Under the pieces are notes generated by a model. That model was not told the DNA's origin. It saw only the letters and a list, made by a program, of their open reading frames with translations, and ran no database searches. Shown piece by piece: positions 23,322 to 35,200 of a stretch of DNA of 64,000 bases. The DNA is taken from assembly GCA_009746045.1 (NCBI GenBank), contig RPFO01000744.1, positions 41,001 to 105,000 of the forward strand, in the 5' to 3' direction. How positions within the stretch are numbered: position 1 is the stretch's first letter; each line of letters begins with the position of its first letter. The position numbers were made by a program, and so were the translations under genes. Origin of the DNA: Mesostigma viride (Eukaryota; Streptophyta; Mesostigmatophyceae; Mesostigmatales; Mesostigmataceae).

Positions 23322-23750
23322 ATGCATTCTAGGAGGCAGCCACCAACAAACTAGTGATGTTGAGCCTATTTCAGCCTGCCCTAGCAAGGATAAACTAGGC
23401 CTAAGCTGCTATAGCTTGCCAGGTGATGGCCAGCACACCTGGTGGCACATGCTGTCAATGGGAAGCTTTTACTCACTAGTTACGTGCTTGATGATGCCAC
23501 AGAGACCAGCCAACTGCCTCACACTCATCATGCAATATGTGTATGGGAAATGTATAACAAACATATATGGAGGTATTCAAACCCATGCAGGGAGGACAAT
23601 GCAGGGAGGACAAGGTGCGCGAAATTCAAAATTGACATGCTATGGCGGACGTAAACGACGCTAACTACCACGTTTGGTCACCGAATTAGGTCGGATTTGT
23701 CACGATCGACTCGCCCTTCCACGCCACATCGACCGAGCTCGGTCTTGAAG

Positions 23751-25010
23751 ATGGTTACCAAGAAATCAGGGCGCAAGGAATTACCGCCTGCTGCCGCCCG
23801 TGCAGGCGACGCCCCGCAGGCGCCAGCCATAGGAGAAGGCACGGGCAACTCTCAGGCTATGGAGTCTGCCGCCAAGAAACATGGGCCTAAATCCCCCCGT
23901 GGCCACACTGGCACGGCCCGGGCCCTGTTCGTCGCAGCCCCTGCCGACTCGGGGAACACCGCTACTGAAGTCCGCAATGCACCCTTCGACGCTGCGGCAT
24001 TTGCTAACGGCACAGCTAATGTGCAAATCCTTCTGACCTTGTCTAGGCTGGACCTCGTGGCTCTGCTCACCGAGATTATGCAACAAGGCCGGCCCCTACT
24101 CTGGCCTCAGCCACCGCCTGGGCTCACCGCCATTACCCCGGTTACCGACCCCAAGGACTTGACCTCACTCAAGAAAAGTGAGTTGCGCGTCGTTGCCACG
24201 ACGACGCTGCTGGGAAATTCGGAACTGCTGCCAGTATCCGGATCTGCAGCAGCAGCAGCCCTTGCCGGTACGGTGGCGCAGAAGCTTGCCACGGAGCTGA
24301 TAAATTCTGATCTCGCAGGCCACTTGGCTGCGGCGATCGAGGACAACGTGGCGGACAAGGTGGCGGCCCAGGTCGTCGGCACGCTGACGGAGGCGGTTGC
24401 CGGCACCCTAGCGGCGCAGGTGGCCGGCAATTTAGCGGACAACGTGGAGGCGCAGGTGGCGAAGGTGGCCCCGTCCTACGCGACTATGGCCAGCACAGCC
24501 ATCCAAGAAATAGCCACTAGCACTGCTCAGGCGGTCTCTAGGACCTTCGCCGACCGGGACAACAAAGAGCGGCGCGGCCGCACCATAATTATTCGTAATG
24601 TGGCGGCCCTCCCCCGGGAGACGGGGCTGAGCCTCCGCCTCAAGGTGGAGAAGGAACTCATCACCAACTTCCGCCTAGAGGACAGTGTCACAATTGACAC
24701 CGTCCGCCGCCTACCGGGGCGCGCAGATGCGCCGGTGGCGCTCGTGCTTACGCGCCCCATCGGCAAGCACTATATTCTCCAACACCGCACCAAGCTACCA
24801 CGAGGCTTGGGTTGGAGTCTCGACGACGATCTGACCCCGGCGCAGCTTCGCGCCCGCAGGGACCGGCTGGCACAAGAGGACGCGAAGAAGGCCCTCGCTG
24901 ACCGCACGAAGAAGGTGCGGCTGCGGTGGAAGGACGACGCATGGCACATGGAGGTTACCTCACGGGAGGTTACCACGCCGAGGGGAGACGCGCGGGGGGG
25001 TAGGGAGTAG
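23751..25010 (+). CDS. LINE ORF1 protein (419 aa)
   Basis: The start is taken at ATG 23,751 (AAGATGGTTACC context). Residues 1-150 are low complexity. Residues 165-275 are an Ala-rich region of repeated AAQVxGxL-type helices (for example ADKVAAQVVGTLTEAVAGTL) that may form a coiled coil for multimerisation. Residues 285-400 resemble the RNA-binding half of LINE-1-type ORF1 proteins (RTIIIRNVAALPRETGLS, TVRRLPGR, LTPAQLRARRDRL). Such proteins coat the LINE RNA. A 75 bp gap separates it from ORF2. The frame is uninterrupted. Confidence 0.75.
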   Translation: MVTKKSGRKELPPAAARAGDAPQAPAIGEGTGNSQAMESAAKKHGPKSPRGHTGTARALFVAAPADSGNTATEVRNAPFDAAAFANGTANVQILLTLSRLDLVALLTEIMQQGRPLLWPQPPPGLTAITPVTDPKDLTSLKKSELRVVATTTLLGNSELLPVSGSAAAAALAGTVAQKLATELINSDLAGHLAAAIEDNVADKVAAQVVGTLTEAVAGTLAAQVAGNLADNVEAQVAKVAPSYATMASTAIQEIATSTAQAVSRTFADRDNKERRGRTIIIRNVAALPRETGLSLRLKVEKELITNFRLEDSVTIDTVRRLPGRADAPVALVLTRPIGKHYILQHRTKLPRGLGWSLDDDLTPAQLRARRDRLAQEDAKKALADRTKKVRLRWKDDAWHMEVTSREVTTPRGDARGGRE

Positions 25011-25085
25011 GCCCTCCCCGCCCCCTCACACCGCGAGCAGCTACCGGGGGGTTAGCTAGAACCCACCCCCCACACCCGTCGTCCG

Positions 25086-28000
25086 ATGGCCGAGCGTGTC
25101 TTGGATAGTCCAATCTCACGGACGACGCAACGGAGTCAAAGCCGCGACCTTCATCGCCAACTTCGCAACAAGGAGCGCCTGCTGGCTTTCGCAACCCGGC
25201 ACTCCCAACGGTATGCTGCATTCTTTGACCCCAAGACCAGGCGAGCAAGTCGCGCCGCCCGCCTGGAGGGTGCCCTATGCGCGTTGAAAAGTACTATGTT
25301 ATCTCACGCCGCACACACGTCCCCGCCAGCCTCCCCCCAACCCCCTGCCGACACCGCGGGTCCCCGGCGCCCCCTGCTGGGCCAACGCCGGCACCACTCG
25401 CTGCGCATCGCAACCTACAATGTCCGCACCCTGCCCGGGGGAGATGCCCCCCGCGGGCCAACGAGCTTGTCCACTACTGCCGCCTATATGGCATTGATGT
25501 GCTTGGGGTCCAAGAGCACCGACGCTCCTTTGAGGGCCCCGTTCAGCGTGTCACCCTCGCACTACAATGGCAACTGCTGTGCGGCCCGGCGCATGCACCG
25601 GGTCAGGGAGGAGTGGGCCTGCTGTGCTCCCCCACCGCTGCCGCCCAGCTCGTGGACCACAAACTTTGCTCGAATCGGATCCTTCAGTGCACTTTCCGCT
25701 CCCTTGAAGGACGGACCCCCATTATGCTCTCGGTAATTGTCGGATATGCCCCACATGCTGGGCACCCGGCCGAGGACCGCGCAGCGTTCTTCAACCAGTT
25801 GCTCGACATAGAGAAACAGATCCCACGTCAATACATCGTTGCCATCTTGGTGGATGCCAACGCGACCCTGCCCGTGGGCCGCGGGGGCTGCATGTATGCG
25901 CCGCGCCTAACCGATAGCAATGCCAACACCCCCCTACTTGAGCAACTGCTCACTGAGGGGGACTTGACTGCTGCCAATACGCTTTTTGCTAAACCGCCTG
26001 ATGCACTAGTGACCTTTGTGGGCCCCATGCGCAGGGCGGCTGGCTCGATGCTCCCTCGGCGGCGATGTGTATGCTTGGACTACATACTTGTGCGCAAGTG
26101 CTGGCGCTCTTCCGTCATCGATGCCCGTACGCTGACCACCCCCAGTGTCGCATCGGATCATCGCATGGTCACCGCAACCTTGCGCCTACGTCTTCAGGCC
26201 CCTGCGCGCCGCCGCCCCCGGCCCCGCCCTGACTGGACCTGCTTACGCCCCGTCCGTGGGCGCAGGGAGAAGTGGTCAGCGGATGAGATACGCCGCGATG
26301 CAATCAGGTCTGCCTTCGTGGACGCGCAACCTTTGATGTACCTGGACGCAGATCGCGGTGTAGATCTCACGCCACCCTACGAACTGTTCATGCGATCGGT
26401 GGAGCTTGGCTCTAAGCTTCTCCCCGAGCAACCCCGCGCCCGACCAGCCCCGCTCTACCTGCGCGACGCCCGGGTGGTTGCCGCCCGGCTGGCGCTAGCG
26501 CAGGCCCGCCGCCGCGGGGAGGACCTGTACCCGTACCAGGAACGGCTTACTCAAGCATATACTGCCGCACATGCGGAGGAGGTGGAGACACTTGCCGCCG
26601 AAATCAATCGCCACACGGCCGCCAACCAGCACAAGGCGGCCTGGCGCTCTCTCGACCGTCTCACCGGACGCCGGGAAACGCAACGGGCTGACATCCCAGG
26701 CACCCCCAGTGAACGCCTTGAGATTTGGTTCAGCTCCCAGGCCAAACTATCAGGGGCCCCTGGCCCGCCCCCCCCGCTTGACCCCGCTGCAGCTGCACGC
26801 CCTGCGGCCAGCCGAGGCGGCCCCATTGAGCCCCCGCAGGCGCCCACCAGCGAGACGGACTACCTGGTCCCACCGCTCTCCGGCCCCTGGTGGACGGCCC
26901 CCACGACGAGTGGACTCCCCAGGAATGGGCTGCTGCCATCTCCACCCTCCGCAATGATGCTGCCATGGGAGTGGACAATATTTCACCGGAGGTGGTTAAG
27001 ATGCCTGAGCTTGAGCCTTTCCTCCGGGGTGTTTGCAACCGGATTCTACGAGATGGCCTCCCCCCGCCGACGTATTGGAAGACCGCTGTCCGGGTCATGC
27101 TCTACAAGGGCAAGGGGTCCGCCGCGGATACCGGCAACTACCGCGGCGTATGCCTCCAAAGCTGCGTGCTGAAAGTCTTCATGCGTCTCCTGCTGAACCG
27201 CATGCGCGCCAGCCTCGATCCCCACCTAGGTGAGTCCCAGATGGGCTTCCGTGTTGGTCGCAATTGTGTTATGGTCACTATTACCGCGCGCCGCCTGATC
27301 GAGGAAGTGGGCCGCCTGGCCCCCGGCCTCTTGCCATTGCTATTGATCTTCGTGGATTACACCAAGGCATTCGATACGGTTATGGGACGCCCTGTGGGTG
27401 GTCCTTCACCTGTTCCGTGTCCCATCGTACATCGTTGAGATCATCCGCCAGTTCTATGAAGGGTCCCAAGCCCAGGTCCGTACCGCCGACGGCGTCACTC
27501 CGGCGTTCCCCCTGCACACCGGGGTGTGGCAGGGCTGTGTGCTCTCCCCATATCTATTCATCATTATGGTGGACTATATTATGCGGCGTGCACAAGCCCG
27601 CTTCGCCCGGGTGGAGGGGCGCCCGCCGGGGATCGAGATCACGGAGTACGCCAGCTACGGCGGGGTTGACCCACCCTACCGCCTGAGCGATCTGATCTAC
27701 GCTGATGACACGACACTCGTGGAAACCCCAGAGTCAGCCCAACTGTGGCTAGACAGCTTATCACTGGAAGCGCGGGCGGTGGGGCTTATTCTGATCAGCG
27801 GTGGGGCTTATGATCAGCAAGAAAACGGAGGTCATGGCCATCGGCTTCCCTGCTGGGATAGCCCCACCCACCCTCCTTTTGCTGGACGGCAGCCCCGTCC
27901 CCCCGGCGACTCGCTTCAAGCTCCTTGGCAGCTGGCTTCCCTCCACGGCCGACGACATCAACACCCGCATTGGCCAGGCCTGGGCGGCCCTCCGCCGCCT

Positions 28001-28703
28001 CGACAGGTTCTGGACCTGTCGCTACCTGAGTGAGCGACGCAAGCGCATTCTGTTCAAGGCCCTTGTCCTCAGCATCCTCCTTTATGGCTGCGAGGCGTGG
28101 ACCCTGGACCAGGCGCTGAGCCAGCAGCTTGACGGCACCGTCACTCGAATGCTCCGTCATATCCTCGGCGTCCGCTACCAAGAACGCCGCACCCGGGCCG
28201 AGCTCTACTGCGAGCTCCCTCTTGTCACCCATACCATCCGACACCGCCGCCTCCTCTTTGCCGGCCATCTTGCCCGCACAGACCAGGTGAATACCGATGT
28301 GGGCCCTGCCGGGGGGCTTAAGACGGGCCAACCAGGTAGACACCTCCTCCTATGGCAGGGTCCCCTTGTCCCATCGCAACCCACTGGCAAACTTGCGCGC
28401 GCCGGGCACCGGCGCGGCGCGACCCGGACCTATGTGACACAACTGCTTGAAGATGCAGGGCTTCTGGGACTATCCGTACTCCGCGCCCGCATGATTGACA
28501 AGGAGAAATGGGCTGCCATCTGCGATAAGCACCTTCCCGAGGGGTATGCTCCTGTTTTCTCCCCACGGGCCCCGCGGCCCGTTGCTAGCCAGGGTAGAAG
28601 TCCGCAGGTGGAGGTTATTGGTCCTGAGGATAGCCGCTACACTACCGCCTCGTCTGCCATTACAGTAGAGGACAGCTCGGATGAGGATTACATCCCCATC
28701 TAG
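25086..28703 (+). pseudogene. LINE ORF2: apurinic-type endonuclease and reverse transcriptase
   Basis: The endonuclease part begins near 25,400 (RIATYNVRTL, then VLGVQEHRRS) and includes FVDANATL-like and SDHRMV motifs near 25,850 and 26,155. It nicks the target DNA. The reverse transcriptase spans about 26,940-27,790: AVRVMLYKGKG, NYRGVCLQSCVLKVF, FVDYTKAFDTV, GVWQGCVLSPYLF and the catalytic IYADDTTLVE. A C-terminal domain follows with RRLLFAGHLARTDQV, common in CR1/RTE-like and algal LINEs, and an acidic end, SSDEDYIPI. Frameshifts near 25,440, 26,800, 27,390 and 27,790 break the frame. Confidence 0.88.
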
Positions 28704-28979
28704 TGCTTAACGGTTGGGGGATGATGCAGACGATATTTGTTTAAACTTTTGTGTAATTATTTTTCTAATGAGATTAGCATAGTACTCCGTGGCATGCCTT
28801 TGCGCATGACACGCAAGTACTTACTTACTTACTTAAACCCATGCAGCCTCTAAAACTTATCACCATCACCCTGTGGCAGGTCAACTGACTGAGGGAAGCA
28901 TCTAAGAAGGGTGTTTTAGAAAGGGGCCAGGCCAGGGTCAAGAAAGAGCATGAATAATGCAAAAAGAATGTGCTACACA

Positions 28980-29692
28980 AGCTAGAACGTATATATAAAC
29001 GTCAAACATCGATAGGAAAACGATGCTTAAGCTTTACCAGGCATGGATGGCGTTACCTTGGCCCAGGCGGTGGCCGCAAAATGGTGCATTTCGGCACACC
29101 AAAGTTGTGCAGCATGGTCGCTGGATTCGGCGATTTCTGGCCACCCTTGCACGTTTACGACTAATATGTATCATAAAAAGTACAAAGAAACCGATATATC
29201 CTTTAAAATACGCCGGAAAGGTATTGCTGTCAACATTTCTATCGTCCGGCCTGATCGCAGTTTTTTCCAGCAAGAACGCTGCCGACACCTATCAAATGGC
29301 ATTCCCGCGAACCAAAAATTAACCTGTATGATCTTTAGGACGTATGAAATCAATATCCTAAGTTTGGTCAGAAAATTCGAACGAAAACGTAAATGCCATG
29401 CGTGGGCGCAAGCCGCCATGGCCAGGTCGTCGTTTTCCGGAATGCACGTTGTACGTGAATTTTAAGTACCCTGACCCCTTGTACTTTGACCGGCCAGAAC
29501 ACCTCTATAACTTTGTCAGAAGTATGCAAACCCATATACCATGCTTTAGAGTATTTTATAAACTTTCGATCTTCTCAGCTTAACGTTTCCTAATTCTCAA
29601 TAGTTTTCGCGGCATTTGGTCGCCCGAGAAGGGGCCGATGCATCGGCTGGAACTCGATTTTTGGCGGAAAATCGGCCGCAAGACCATTTAGG
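28980..29692 (-). repeat. Diverged partner of the TTAA element at 29,819-31,538
   Basis: Read on the minus strand, this segment is roughly 70% similar to 29,960-30,500 read on the plus strand. Shared pieces include an ATGGCGGCTTGCGCCCA start-like block, a stretch reading (V/A)SA(A/L)xLLEKTA, and GGCCACCGCCTGGGCCAAG. Stops interrupt all frames. It joins R1 copy 2 at 29,693. It looks like an older relative of the TTAA element in opposite orientation; its own ends were not found. Confidence 0.6.
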
Positions 29693-29817
29693 ATCAAACT
29701 ACCACATTGCAACTAAGCACAGTGACTTCTACTTGCTGCTGTTTTGACGACGCAAGGCCGTTTACCTTTTCAGTGACACCACGGGAAAAGAAAGCATTAC
29801 CCAGCAAACTTCCTTTA
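29693..29817 (-). repeat. R1 repeat, copy 2, distal part
   Basis: The segment matches 22,471-22,594 as reverse complement. It is the continuation of R1 copy 2 (45,832-46,969), split off by the Copia B insertion and the elements nested in it. Its last bases, CTTTA (29,813-29,817), are the target duplicated by Copia B. Confidence 0.88.
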
Positions 29818-30070
29818 ACACGTCGTTCGTCACTGCACCTATTCTTAGGACTGAGTTGAACTCAGTCCTATTCTTAGGACTGAGTTTTTGGGTTTCGTAG
29901 AAAATTCGCCCAAGTCGGAATGTTTGTCAAAAAAATTCCCTCAAAATTTATTCAAATACTACGTGAAATGACCTTTCTTAGACATATTTTTGCGATTTTT
30001 TTGGATTTTGTTTGGGCGGCTAAATGTACGGTCAAAGTACAGGTGGTAAGGGTACTTTTTCACGTGAAAC

Positions 30071-30292
30071 GTGAGTTCCGGAAATGCACGACCTAGCCAT
30101 GGCGGCTTGCGCCCATGCATGCAGTTTACGTTTGCGGACGATTTAGCTGGTAAAACCCAGGAAATAGTTTTTATATGTCCTAAAGATGACACAAACCAAT
30201 TTTTAGCTCCCGGGGATGCGATTTACCAGGTGTCGGCACTGCTCTTGCTGGAAAAAACTGCGACCAGGCAGGTTGACGGAATTGATGACTAA
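30071..30292 (+). CDS. Coding remnant or exon inside the TTAA element
   Basis: This 73-codon open frame contains VFICPKDDTNQFLAPGDAIY and then QVSALLLLEKTAT. The diverged partner at 28,980-29,692 keeps the same frame (FIRPKDH, FLVRGNAI, VSAAFLLEKTAI) with mostly amino-acid-conserving changes, so it is or was protein coding. No known family is recognised. It may be one exon of a transposase. Confidence 0.4.
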   Translation: MSSGNARPSHGGLRPCMQFTFADDLAGKTQEIVFICPKDDTNQFLAPGDAIYQVSALLLLEKTATRQVDGIDD

Positions 30293-30384
30293 ATTTACTT
30301 TACGGTGCAGTTCGAAGGGTTTATATGCTTCTTTCTACTTATTATCATGCATGTGTGTAGAATTAAGTCAGTGGCAGTAAAGAT

Positions 30385-30801
30385 TTGATGATTTCGACCA
30401 CTCTGTCATGTCATGGTTTGTGTGCCGCAAGTGTCACTTTTGCGGGCACCGCCTGGGCCAAGATAACGCCATCCGTGCACGGTAAAGCTGAAATATCGTC
30501 ACCTCATCGTTTTGTTATGTTTTTACATGAGTTTGAGCTTGCAAGGCGCTGTCAGTTTCGAATCTTGATGCGCTTTCTTGACCGTTGCCTGCCCCTCTCT
30601 AAACCCCCCATTTTTTATGATGTTACCAGGCATTTGCCTTACCCTAGTGTACTTTTGCAGTTTTTTAGGCGCTGTATGGGTTTAAATACCTTCATAGATG
30701 TTAGTTATTCTTTTGCTACGTTCATACTGCGTGATTGTATGGCCATGGGCTGCATCCAGCGTGCTTTCAAGCTTATATGGGTGAGTGAAGAATCTTGGTG
30801 A
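30385..30801 (+). CDS. Second coding remnant or exon inside the TTAA element
   Basis: An open frame of 138 codons. Its latter half looks like structured protein: HRFVMFLHEFELARRCQF, RILMRFLDRCLPLSKPP, GLNTFIDVSYSFATFILRDC, QRAFKLIW. The sequence after KLIW is GTGAGTG, a good splice donor near 30,781, so the true exon may end there. It follows the 30,071 frame on the same strand. No family is recognised; transposase or recombinase is only a guess from context. Confidence 0.4.
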   Translation: MMISTTLSCHGLCAASVTFAGTAWAKITPSVHGKAEISSPHRFVMFLHEFELARRCQFRILMRFLDRCLPLSKPPIFYDVTRHLPYPSVLLQFFRRCMGLNTFIDVSYSFATFILRDCMAMGCIQRAFKLIWVSEESW

Positions 30802-31541
30802 TAAACCACTGTCATCATGTGCCAGCAAGTATGTTGGCCATGCCATGGCAAGGCAAAACAGTGTTAGCCATCTCTATTCTTGTTAAAAACAATTGAAATA
30901 TGCTTAACCTACCCATTATATTGGTGGTTAAGGCTCATAATAAAACCCTTTGTAGGTAGGTATCAATGCCCATTCCCTACGTGCGTGCATAGGCTCTCAC
31001 ACATATACTAAGGTATAATATAACTGCAATATGATGATGCAAGTATGTTTTCCTGTTATGCTAGAAGGGAAATGAGTTGATTGGCATGGTTGGTTGCCAC
31101 GGTGGTGTGTAGTATGACCGCACTTACATGCTTGCACATTGCTAGCAACCTCGAAACCCATTCTTAGGGCTGGTGGTTTTTGGTGAGTTTCAGGTAGAGG
31201 CTGTGGCCAAATTGAGCCCAGTTTTTTGCCATGTTTCAAGAACTATATTGTTTACACGCCTATATTTTTTCAACATGCATATGGATTTTATTGAATTTTC
31301 CCAACTCGTCCTTCCACAGAAAATTGCCAAATCGCGAGCATGGGTTGACACCCTTGTAAAATTTTACATGATTTGGTCAACATATGATTTTTTAGGCATA
31401 TGCCCAAGCATTAGCATGATATTGAGTGCTCTGATGCATATCAAACATATGGGGTACCCCCCTACCCTTACCGCTACATGATCTCAAAGTTGGCATACTC
31501 AGTCCTATTTTTAGGACTGAGTTTTGACGTACGACGTGTTA

Positions 31542-32020
31542 AGTTGCAAAAGAAAGGTATCTTGCTTAATGCTTTATGCAGATTATATTGCATAAAAGAA
31601 AGGCTCTTCTTTATTTCTTGACGTTGTTGTCGTTCCTCATAATTCGTCTTCGTTGCGCATAAGAACCTGTTGCGCTTGGCACCTTCATCAGTCTTGCTGA
31701 ATCCTACGTGGACATGCATTCCATGTAGTTCAGTGCATGCCGCGTGTTAGATACTTCTAGAATCCTCTAGAAGGTTCCAAGGCATGGATGCGCATATGAT
31801 TGGACGATAGTCGGCTCAGTCCTCTTGACAGGACTACACCGGCCCTAGACCAGCCGGTGACGTGGAGGCCAGGGAGACGCCCTTATAATATACGTGGCGT
31901 TATCCCATTGGCGATACTAGTGAAGTATAGCCATTGGTCCAATACTACAATAAAGTATATTGTAGTAATCTGTACAAGATCCTCTATCTCTGAGGACCCT
32001 AGATTGATCTCCAACCAACT
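31542..32020 (-). repeat. 3' LTR of Copia family B
   Basis: It begins AGTTGCAAAAG and ends CCAACCAACT. It matches the interrupted LTR on the other side of the element at all but about six positions. A purine-rich run lies just inside on the minus strand (AAGGGAAAGAATGGCTGG). Confidence 0.92.
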
Positions 32021-32287
32021 CCAGCCATTCTTTCCCTTGTGAAAGTGATAAGGCTTAGATGTATTCATTGATGTTCGGCCGCACCTGGCCAGTTCACTTT
32101 CACATGTGTGGGCAATGGGACTCACTTGGGTCTTATGGAGTTTGCATCTCATCATTGCATGGTTGGTGTAACCTGCTGTAGGGAAAACCCAAATCTGAAG
32201 GAAAACCTCTTCTCCAGAGAGGACAAAACCTCCAGGGGGATAAAAACCTACAGGAGGAGCATTAGGCTCAGGCTCCCAGATTACTCC

Positions 32288-35200
32288 TCATGACAAGGGT
32301 TTCCCAGCCATCATGGACCGCAGCAACTGGTACCCATTAAGGGCCAGTCGTGGAAGCTTGGTCATAGCATCAGCAGGATTTGAGTGTCCTGGCAGATGTA
32401 TGGTTATACAGTGGCTGGACAACTCCTTTGCCACAAGGTAGTCCAAGTCAGTAGTAGTGGCCCTCTCATTCTTGATAAAAGAGACCACGGGCTTATTATC
32501 ACAATAAACCCTGACATCAATCACGGGTTGAGGTCTTATCTGACTCAGACACCATAAGAGTAGCTCTCTTATGTATATGGCATCGCGAATGCACATGGCG
32601 TATGCCCTGCACTCAGCGGTGTCAATGCCAGCAAACCGCCTCCTCTGAAGGTTACTGGACCAGTATACCAACGAGGGCTGTTTGCCTTCATTCCTGATGG
32701 TGATCAGGCATCCGGCTCTGGCACCAATCTTGTTGGCAGATCTAGACTCTTGGCTAGCATCTGTGTAGGCGTCTATGATGATGCGCCCATGCCAGTCTAC
32801 ACCGGACAACACCAAGTCAGGAGATTCATTGAGGCAGCTCTCCAGGCGCCTCCTTCCTTCTCCTACAACAACAGAGTCTGGCATCCTACTCTGTACTGCC
32901 AGGTCAGGGTTAGTTGTGGCAGCCAGCCAACCCAGTTGACCTTTAACCGTAGGGGCATTCTCCTCAGTTACTCTCTTGGGCAACTGAGTTATTACTTTTT
33001 CTTTATACCCCTTCGCCGATTGCAGCTTAAGATGCCATCCTTTGTCATCCTGGAAAAGGGTACAGCCAATGCCACAGTAAGGTACCTGGCTGTTTTTACT
33101 AAACCATGCTCTGGTACCAATAGGGGACTTGTCATTGAGCCTTTTATAGGTCTCATTCAACCATCCCTTGGGACCAATGCGTTGCATATCATCTCCATGT
33201 AAGGTAGCCCAGGTGGGTTGTCCTTTGGATTGCCCCACAAAGAGACAATAAGCAAGATGAGATTGTTGCATCTGACATCTCTCCTGGATGGCAGGAGCAA
33301 TGGTTTCATACCAGATGACTGGACTGCTGACCAGTCCTTCCCAGCCCACTTTAGGCTGCATGTAGGGATGACCTACTTCAGCTATCCAGCATGCTGGGGT
33401 CTTAACACAACAGGGTCTTTGAGCTTGCCAAGTGGCTCTGGCCACCTGAGGATCACCATGCAAAAAGGCCCTGGTGAAGTCATCAATTTCTGCTCCATAA
33501 TCCAAGCCATAGTCCAAAGCACCAAGGTACAGACTAAGAATAAGCCTGAGAACAGGATGTGACAGGCCAGGAGTGTACAGCTCCTCCTTATCAAAGTCTG
33601 TAGTACCATGGAACTGGGTCACGACTGGACGTGCGTTTGGTATGGGAGGCTCACCAAGCTTGCTCTTCATCTTGCATACAAAACGCAACTGAAGCATTTG
33701 AGCATTGGGTGGAGGTTCTGAAATGCCTTCAAAAACATCCAGCGTTTGCCACTCCTGGAGCGCACGCGCCAATGCTACTCGCCAGGCCTCAAGGCCAGCG
33801 AAAGTGTGACAATCCAGGTCTACATCATCAAAGGACATGGGGCTATGAGCAGCAAATGACCTTTTTGTGAGACCAAGAGAAGTCACACTGAGCTGGGCGG
33901 GTTCTACCAGCTCAGAAGCTGGGGGTATATCCCTTCCCCATTCTGCTCCTTTTATTGAACCGACACAGGCGGTCTTCCAATTTGCCTTCTGGAACATTTC
34001 AAGAGGCAAGAGACATCTGAATGATTCCAGAGGAATTGGGTCACAATGGGTTTTTAGGAGACTCTTTGTGTTATTGGGGCCATCAACAATGGTAACACCG
34101 GGAGTCACCAAGAATGGCTGGCCAATGAGAGTGGGTCCCTTATAGCCATCAACAACACAAAGTGTCAAAGACTCACCCAAGAATGGGATAGTGATATTCC
34201 CAAGAACTTGATGATCAGTGTTACCCGCAAAGTCTTGGACAATAGTCCATGGACTGGGTTCAAGGGAATACTTATCCAGCAAAGCATTAAAGGGCGAGGT
34301 GACAGAGACCTCTGCTTTGGTATCCACATCAAAGCCATCAAGGTCCATGCCCTTCTCTAGAAGAGAAGTTATTTTGGCAATCTTTAGTGAGGGCTTGAGC
34401 TTCTTTACAATATCCCGAAGCTCTTGAGGATTGCCTCTCTTGCCGAGCTGAGTGTTCAACCTGGACAACCCCTCCTCAGCTTGTCTTCCTTGGGCTGGAA
34501 TCCCATCAGTCTCCAAGGGCAATGGCTTATTACCAGGGTAATTGGATCCAAGCTTTGGCTGTTCAGACTGAAATATGTTATCCACCTGCCCAGGGGTCTC
34601 AAGCCCATGTTCCAACGGCCGGAGCTTCCGGTGCTGATCAGACACCCTATTATCCAACAAGTCAGCTTCATCCATATCATCCTGTGATATCCCAGTCAAT
34701 GTCTTAGGCTGAGCTTGCTGAGTAGTAGGCTCCAGTTGATGGGAGGCCGCCCTTTCTGGTAGTTGGAGTCCAGCCTGTTCACTGGCCAAAGGTGGACAGG
34801 AAAGATTGGGAGATCCAAGTGCCTCTTCAGGGGCCATAATTTCCAGGGGATTTTCTTGAACGTTCATTGGATCTCTCTTCAATCTATTCCAAGCCAGATG
34901 ATAAGTGGTCCCATTCCAGACCACATCAGCAGTTTTCATCTCCAGGTCAACTGAGGTTATGGTCCCTGGACCCTGCCAATAACCACGTTTACCAGGAGCA
35001 TTTTCTTTGTGGAAGATCACCTGGTCTCCCACCTCAAATTTTAATGATTCTCCTCTCTGTTTATCCTTTTCACAGAGATGAGCATACTGTGCCCACCTCT
35101 GCTTACTCCATGCCTGCATGATGTCATCAGGGTAGAGGCCACCTGCTAGTCCACGAGGTGAGACCAGCCGTGGAACACCACGCACCTTGATAGTATGAAA

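Larger units (their letters stand above)
23591..28834 (+). mobile_element. Near full-length LINE with ORF1 and AP-endonuclease/RT ORF2
   Basis: The 5.24 kb insertion has a 12 bp TSD, AAACCCATGCAG (23,579-23,590 and 28,835-28,846). It ends in a (CTTA)n tail instead of poly(A). It carries a 160 bp 5' UTR, ORF1, ORF2 and a 130 bp 3' UTR. The tail and last 1.3 kb recur at 57,669-60,392 with very few differences, so the family was active recently. ORF1 is intact, but ORF2 holds about four frameshifts, so this copy cannot move by itself. The short sequence GCAGGGAGGAC occurs twice at the 5' junction, which may be a mark of the integration. Confidence 0.93.
29819..31538. mobile_element. TTAA-flanked DNA transposon (piggyBac-like target, family uncertain)
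   Basis: The 1,720 bp element lies between two TTAA copies (29,815-29,818 and 31,539-31,542). Its terminal inverted repeats match at 12 of 13 positions: CACGTCGTTCGTC against CACGTCGTACGTC. Just inside both ends are hairpins built from ACTCAGTCCTA and TAGGACTGAGT (29,846-29,885 and 31,497-31,522). TTAA duplication is typical of piggyBac, but the ends here do not start CCC as in most known members. It sits exactly on the TSD/LTR junction of Copia B, so it is younger than Copia B. Confidence 0.8.
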
